Of a DNA stretch of 64,000 nt, positions 59,864 to 64,000 are shown in pieces. The position numbers were made by a program, and so were the translations under genes. Under the pieces are notes generated by a model. The model was not told where the DNA came from, ran no database searches, and was given only the letters and a program-made list of their open reading frames with translations. Within the stretch, counting starts at the first letter, position 1. Every line of letters starts with the position of its first letter. Source of the stretch: Candidatus Fukatsuia endosymbiont of Tuberolachnus salignus (lineage in GTDB: Bacteria > Pseudomonadota > Gammaproteobacteria > Enterobacterales > Enterobacteriaceae); NCBI RefSeq assembly GCF_964030845.1, contig NZ_OZ034983.1:310001-374000 (forward strand), in the 5' to 3' direction.

Positions 59864-60539
59864 TGGGTGAGAATTCCGTTAACCTTAGTTTCACAATCAG
59901 TCCGTCTTTTTCACGAGTAATATGCATTTGTTCAATCAATATGGGAGGATAAATGTTTAGAACATCATAAAGAAAATATATTAATCCTTGAAAATTTATA
60001 GCAACAGTGACACTCCAATGTTGACGTATGAGGCTGTTTTCTGGCAGCAGTGCTTGCCGTTGCCAATGAACAATTTGTCCACCAAAAGCAGTGAGCGATT
60101 TGCCAACATGCTCTATCAACATATTGGTTGTTGTTGTGGTATCTGTTTTTAAATCTATTACACGGCCTTCACAATCTTTATGTTTTCCAGTTAACAAAGA
60201 TTGTTGTGTTTCCTTTACTTTGACTGTGCACCACTGGTCACGATCTCGTAAAAGCTCTAATGTATGTTGTGTAGCATCCCGCGATTGTTCTTTTGACAGT
60301 AGCTCATTAATCTGGTGTTGAGTAAGTGATAATGTTGGCAAAGATGCCAATTCCTTTCGAGTCTGCTCGACTCTATTCTGTTGGGTAACCAGTTCCTGTT
60401 GCTTTGAAGCCCTTTTTTGCCATATTGGTTGCAGTTCCAACAGATAGGCAAAGCACACTAGCACTATAAATAGGCTCCATTGCCAAAACAGTAACTGCCA
60501 TGCCGGCTTAGCTAACCATTGTTGCAATTTCTTATTCAT
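59844..60539 (-). CDS. hofO: HofO, PilO-like inner-membrane protein
   Basis: HofO belongs to the pilus/DNA-uptake cluster and corresponds to PilO in the inner-membrane platform. The 231-residue protein has one membrane segment (LLFWQWSLFIVLVCFAYLLE) and a long periplasmic coiled-coil part with Gln/Glu/Leu. It overlaps hofN at its start and hofP at its end, so cotranscription is likely. Sequence conservation with E. coli HofO is low, so the call rests on position and topology. Confidence 0.8.
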   Translation of the reverse strand: MNKKLQQWLAKPAWQLLFWQWSLFIVLVCFAYLLELQPIWQKRASKQQELVTQQNRVEQTRKELASLPTLSLTQHQINELLSKEQSRDATQHTLELLRDRDQWCTVKVKETQQSLLTGKHKDCEGRVIDLKTDTTTTTNMLIEHVGKSLTAFGGQIVHWQRQALLPENSLIRQHWSVTVAINFQGLIYFLYDVLNIYPPILIEQMHITREKDGLIVKLRLTEFSPNDGSNE

Positions 60540-61101
60540 CCCTGAGTTTCTCCTGCAAGTTGTACATTTTGTACAACCCTTTTACATGTATCACAAAATG
60601 CAGCTCCCCTTTTTTCTGTTGATTAAGATTATGTAGTTGAATGTTAAACAGATTATCTTCAGCAACTAATTTCTGTAAAAAAGCAATAATTGTAGTGTAG
60701 TTGTTGCCTATTCCAGCAAGAACCAGCAGATCATCATGTTGTTCCAGCTTAATTAACCAACAACTATCAGGAATTAGACGTGACAAGCGTTGTAATAATA
60801 TTAAATAATTATATGTTTGATGTTGTATTTTTTGATGATTGCGGCGACGTGCTTTGATACGTTCTAAATGCTCCGCTCCTTGTTGAGTTGCAAGGAGAAT
60901 CGTTTGTAATACCTTTTGTTGCTGTAACAGTAGTCTGATTGTTACTTGTTGTTGCAGATGCTCACTGTGCCATAACAGCGAAATAAGCATTATTCCTGTT
61001 ATTAACATGATGGCTTGCAATAAAAACAGGTTACGCCAAAAGTGATAGCGACGTTTTAATTGCCTGGCGCGCCAAGGCAAGAAATTTACCTGAAACATCA
61101 A
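60532..61101 (-). CDS. hofN: HofN, PilN-like inner-membrane protein
   Basis: HofN corresponds to PilN of the type IV pilus platform. It starts MMFQVNFLPWRARQLKRRYH; the NFLPWR motif is shared with E. coli HofN. A single membrane segment (LFLLQAIMLITGIMLISLLW) and a periplasmic ferredoxin-like part follow. It has 189 residues. It overlaps hofM and hofO by a few bases. Confidence 0.85.
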   Translation of the reverse strand: MMFQVNFLPWRARQLKRRYHFWRNLFLLQAIMLITGIMLISLLWHSEHLQQQVTIRLLLQQQKVLQTILLATQQGAEHLERIKARRRNHQKIQHQTYNYLILLQRLSRLIPDSCWLIKLEQHDDLLVLAGIGNNYTTIIAFLQKLVAEDNLFNIQLHNLNQQKKGELHFVIHVKGLYKMYNLQEKLRDE

Positions 61102-61931
61102 TAGTCCACTTTTCGTATTGCCAGTCCACCCGCCAGGGCAAAAGCCATTGGAATTGCCGGTAAGGGGGATTGTAGTCGCTTAAATATAGAAAACTGCGAC
61201 CATCCTGTGGCGTTGATCGGTGGAAGCTCATCAACAATGCTGCTGTAATATGCCATTAATGGCTTATCCCGTTCGGATGGATAAATATGATGTAATTGCT
61301 TCAAAATATTCTGCGTAAGTGGAATTAATCCGTAGCGAAAGGGGGTGCTGAGTGGAGACACCCATAGCCATTCATTCTCCAAGCGATGGAGTAAAATATA
61401 TTCCGTTGATAGCCCTGCCGCTATCACCATATAGCGCAGCGCACAAGGTGTAATATCTATCACTTCTGGCGGTAGATTGGCTTGTTGCAGGCAGTGACTC
61501 CAACATTGTATTTCCTGTTGATGTGCTGCGGTGATCAATAATTCGGTGCTATTGCCTGTATCAATCCGATAATCCAGTGCTAACGTTTGACCATTGAGCG
61601 GGAGCTGTTTAATTGCATTTAGCTGGATAAATTCACTGCGGGAAGGTTCTTTTAACCGTTTATCGGGCAACAGCATCGTTTGTTGTAGTATCCGCTGAGC
61701 GGGCAGAGCAATACGCAATGAAATACGTTTGGGTAAGTGTTGGCGTAGCAGACAAAGTATCTCACTAAGTACCTCGGGCTGCTGTAAATTTCCATCTTGT
61801 AAGACGCCCGGTGGCAAAGCCTGCTGCCACCAATAACGGAGCTGCCAACCGTAACGGCGTCGCATTACAGCTAATGCCCGTACACAGCTCGTTTGAATAT
61901 CCAGACCCACTTGCCATAGTTTTGAGTACAT
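61098..61931 (-). CDS. hofM: HofM, PilM-like protein of the DNA-uptake cluster
   Basis: HofM is an actin-like cytoplasmic PilM homologue. The ATG at 61929-61931 has GGAGG nine bases upstream and gives MYSKLWQVGLDIQTSCVRAL, comparable to E. coli HofM (MAFKIWQIGLHLQ). It has 277 residues. An upstream frame to 61991 would cross the promoter region of mrcA. It is the first gene of hofMNOPQ and lies divergent to mrcA, as in E. coli. Confidence 0.87.
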   Translation of the reverse strand: MYSKLWQVGLDIQTSCVRALAVMRRRYGWQLRYWWQQALPPGVLQDGNLQQPEVLSEILCLLRQHLPKRISLRIALPAQRILQQTMLLPDKRLKEPSRSEFIQLNAIKQLPLNGQTLALDYRIDTGNSTELLITAAHQQEIQCWSHCLQQANLPPEVIDITPCALRYMVIAAGLSTEYILLHRLENEWLWVSPLSTPFRYGLIPLTQNILKQLHHIYPSERDKPLMAYYSSIVDELPPINATGWSQFSIFKRLQSPLPAIPMAFALAGGLAIRKVDY

Positions 61932-62050
61932 CTGTTTAACCTCCGTATTGAGAGACAGCAAAAGAACGTATCCACGATCTATGGCTTGCATTTATACTAC
62001 AGTAGGTTTGTTTATAAACTGCCCAAATGGCATTGAATGGAAAATTTTAG

Positions 62051-64000
62051 GTGAAGCTCGTAAAGTATTTTTTGATCCTTGTAACCTGTTGCATTTTATT
62101 GGGAGCCGCTTCAATGTTTGGTTTGTACAAATATATTGAACAGCAGTTGCCCGATGTTGCCATGTTAAAAGATATTCGATTGCAATCACCGATGTTGGTG
62201 TACAGTGCCGATGGTGAATTAATTGCCCAATATGGTGAAAAACGTCGTATTCCGCTAGTTCTGAACCAAATCCCTCCTCAGTTAATCCATGCATTTATTG
62301 CTACTGAAGATAGTCGTTTTTATGAACATTATGGTGTCGATCCTATCGGTATTCTACGTGCTGTTTTTATTGCGTTGTCTTCAGGATATGCTTCGCAAGG
62401 TGCCAGTACTATTACTCAACAACTCGCCAGAGATTTTTTCTTAAGTCGAGAACGCAGCATCATGCGCAAGGTAAAAGAAGCGTTTTTAGCAATCCGAATT
62501 GAGCAATTATTGACAAAAAATGAGATTATTGAGTTATATCTGAACAAAATTTATCTTGGCTACCGTGCTTATGGTGTTGGCGCAGCGGCAGAAGTCTATT
62601 TTGGTAAAGAAATCAGTCAACTTACTTTATGTGAAATAGCAACGATCACGGGTTTGACAAAAGCACCTTCTACTTCTAATCCTCTTTATTCTTACGACCG
62701 AGCGATGAGTCGTCGTAATGTGGTACTAAAAAGGATGCGAGACGAAGGTTACATTACCCGAGAACAATATGAGCAAGCGAGAGCTGAACCTATAGTAGCG
62801 AATTACCATGCACCCCAGGTTGCATTTTCCGCGCCTTATCTCACAGAAATGGTACGTCAGGAAATGATAAAACGTTATGGTGAGAATGCTTACACAGATG
62901 GTTATCAGGTACATACTACCATTACTAAAAAACTGCAACTGGCGGCATTCAATGCATTAAGAGCTAATGTGCTGGCTTATGATATGCGCCACGGTTATCG
63001 CGGTACATCTACTGTGTTATGGAAAGTCGGTGAACCTGTATGGAGTCTTGAACAAATTATGGACTGGTTGAAAACGTTACCGGTTTCTGGCCCATTGCTG
63101 CCGGCAGTAGTCACTCAAGCGGATGCTAAGCAAGCCAATGCGTTGCGTCTTGATGGAAGTAATATCAGGTTATCAATGGAATCAGTACGTTGGGCGCGTC
63201 CTTTTAAATCGGATGATGCTCAGGGGACGACACCTAAACGGGTTAGTGATGTTGTGCAAGCTGGGCAGCAAATTTGGGTGAGAAAGGTTGAGAATGGCTG
63301 GTGGCTGGCACAGATACCCGATGTCAATTCTGCGTTGATTTCCATCGATCCCAATAACGGCGCTATTAAGGCGCTAGTCGGAGGTTTCGATTTCAATCGG
63401 AGCAAATTCAACCGTGTAACGCAATCATTGCGTCAGATAGGATCGAGCATTAAACCTTTTTTGTATGCTGCTTCATTGGATAAAGTATTAACATTATCTA
63501 GCCTTTTCAATGATTTGCCTATTGTTCGTTGGGATCCTGGTGCAGGTACTGACTGGCGTCCGAAAAACTCCCCACCCATTTACAATGGTGCTATTCGCTT
63601 GCGTCAGGGGCTGGGGCAATCGAAAAACGTTGTTATGGTCAGAGTAATGCGTGCTATAGGTGTCGACTATGCGGCAGAGTATTTGCAACGTTTTGGCTTT
63701 CCAAAGCAAAATATTGTCCGTACAGAATCCTTGGCGTTAGGTTCTCCCTCATTTACACCGCTGCAACTGGTACGTGGTTACGCCGTGCTGGCTAATGGCG
63801 GTCATTTAGTGGATCCGTATTTTATCAGTAAAATCAATGATAATATGGGTAATGTGTTGTTCAAAGCCAATCCCAAGATCGTTTGTGATAGTTGTCATCA
63901 ACAACAGGCTCAGCAGCTGTATGCTCCACGTGTTATCAGCCGACAGTTGGCTTTTTTGATGAGAGATGCACTAAATAGCAATATCTTTGGTGAATCTGGC
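62051..64000 (+). CDS. mrcA: PBP1A, bifunctional peptidoglycan synthase, cut by window edge
   Basis: PBP1A polymerises and cross-links peptidoglycan and is activated by LpoA (also in this window). A GTG start gives MKLVKYFLILVTCCILLGAA, a membrane anchor. The glycosyltransferase motif FIATEDSRFYEHYGVDPIG contains the catalytic Glu; GASTITQQLARDFF and NKIYLGYRAYGVGAAAEVYF follow. The transpeptidase SxxK is in LRQIGSSIKPFLYA. 650 codons are visible with no stop. Compared with E. coli, about 48 residues are missing between NPKIVCDSCHQQ and YAPRVI. Confidence 0.95.
   Translation, partial: MKLVKYFLILVTCCILLGAASMFGLYKYIEQQLPDVAMLKDIRLQSPMLVYSADGELIAQYGEKRRIPLVLNQIPPQLIHAFIATEDSRFYEHYGVDPIGILRAVFIALSSGYASQGASTITQQLARDFFLSRERSIMRKVKEAFLAIRIEQLLTKNEIIELYLNKIYLGYRAYGVGAAAEVYFGKEISQLTLCEIATITGLTKAPSTSNPLYSYDRAMSRRNVVLKRMRDEGYITREQYEQARAEPIVANYHAPQVAFSAPYLTEMVRQEMIKRYGENAYTDGYQVHTTITKKLQLAAFNALRANVLAYDMRHGYRGTSTVLWKVGEPVWSLEQIMDWLKTLPVSGPLLPAVVTQADAKQANALRLDGSNIRLSMESVRWARPFKSDDAQGTTPKRVSDVVQAGQQIWVRKVENGWWLAQIPDVNSALISIDPNNGAIKALVGGFDFNRSKFNRVTQSLRQIGSSIKPFLYAASLDKVLTLSSLFNDLPIVRWDPGAGTDWRPKNSPPIYNGAIRLRQGLGQSKNVVMVRVMRAIGVDYAAEYLQRFGFPKQNIVRTESLALGSPSFTPLQLVRGYAVLANGGHLVDPYFISKINDNMGNVLFKANPKIVCDSCHQQQAQQLYAPRVISRQLAFLMRDALNSNIFGESG

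Overview
The window is a stretch of chromosome from a gammaproteobacterium of the order Enterobacterales. Gene content and local order match E. coli/Yersinia: mzrA-yqjA, ilvLGMEDA, str/S10/spc/alpha operons, dam-damX-aroBK-hof and mrcA. An ilvL leader peptide and an enterobacterial RNase P RNA agree with this. Several things point to a host-restricted, probably insect-associated symbiont in the Regiella/Hamiltonella/Fukatsuia sphere: many small mobile repeats, eroding pilus/DNA-uptake genes, lost neighbours (gph, yheO, bfd-bfr), and effector-like genes whose N-termini resemble Salmonella SPI-2 type III effectors. The genus is an inference and cannot be proved from this window alone.

Layout. 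1-1.3 kb: macB (cut by the window edge) and macA. 1.5-3.3 kb: an IS982 remnant, a complete IS5-family element with two transposase frames, and a 9-bp tandem repeat. 3.4-6.9 kb: glpE and arcB. 6.9-12.1 kb: dolP-diaA-yraN-lpoA facing rsmI, then rnpB. 12.1-14.8 kb: yqjK-yqjE-yqjD-yqjC and mzrA-yqjA. 15.3-17.3 kb: murB-birA. 17.3-24.0 kb: the ilvLGMEDA operon on the minus strand with its attenuator. 24.3-27.2 kb: slyX, then two related effector-like genes, one split by a T7 tract. 27.5-29.7 kb: fkpA and tusDCB. 29.7-49.8 kb: the str, S10, spc and alpha ribosomal superoperons. 49.9-52.1 kb: a decayed 2OG-Fe(II) oxygenase gene. 52.3-57.7 kb: trpS, rpe, dam, damX, aroB, aroK. 58.2-61.9 kb: hofQPONM with disrupted hofQ and hofP. 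62.05 kb to the end: mrcA, cut by the window edge.

The most remarkable feature is a set of in-frame expansions in otherwise well-conserved translation proteins. L23 carries 227 extra residues made of about 13 degenerate copies of one of its own helices. L15 has its C-terminal domain duplicated in tandem. L17 carries a Lys/Glu-rich coiled-coil insertion of about 104 residues. L3 has +35, S13 +12, EF-G about +13, S14 +6, and L5, L22, L24, L29, L30 and RpoA have short C-terminal extensions. L17, L22, L23, L24 and L29 all belong to the ring around the nascent-peptide exit tunnel, so the tunnel rim of this ribosome may be remodelled.

A second theme is a family of short inverted-repeat elements (MITEs). 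Their tips match the IS5-family element, and two copies show the same 3-bp target duplication. They sit in many intergenic gaps and have become parts of genes: they supply a Shine-Dalgarno site (rsmI) and new C-termini or stop codons (rsmI, ilvE, aroB).
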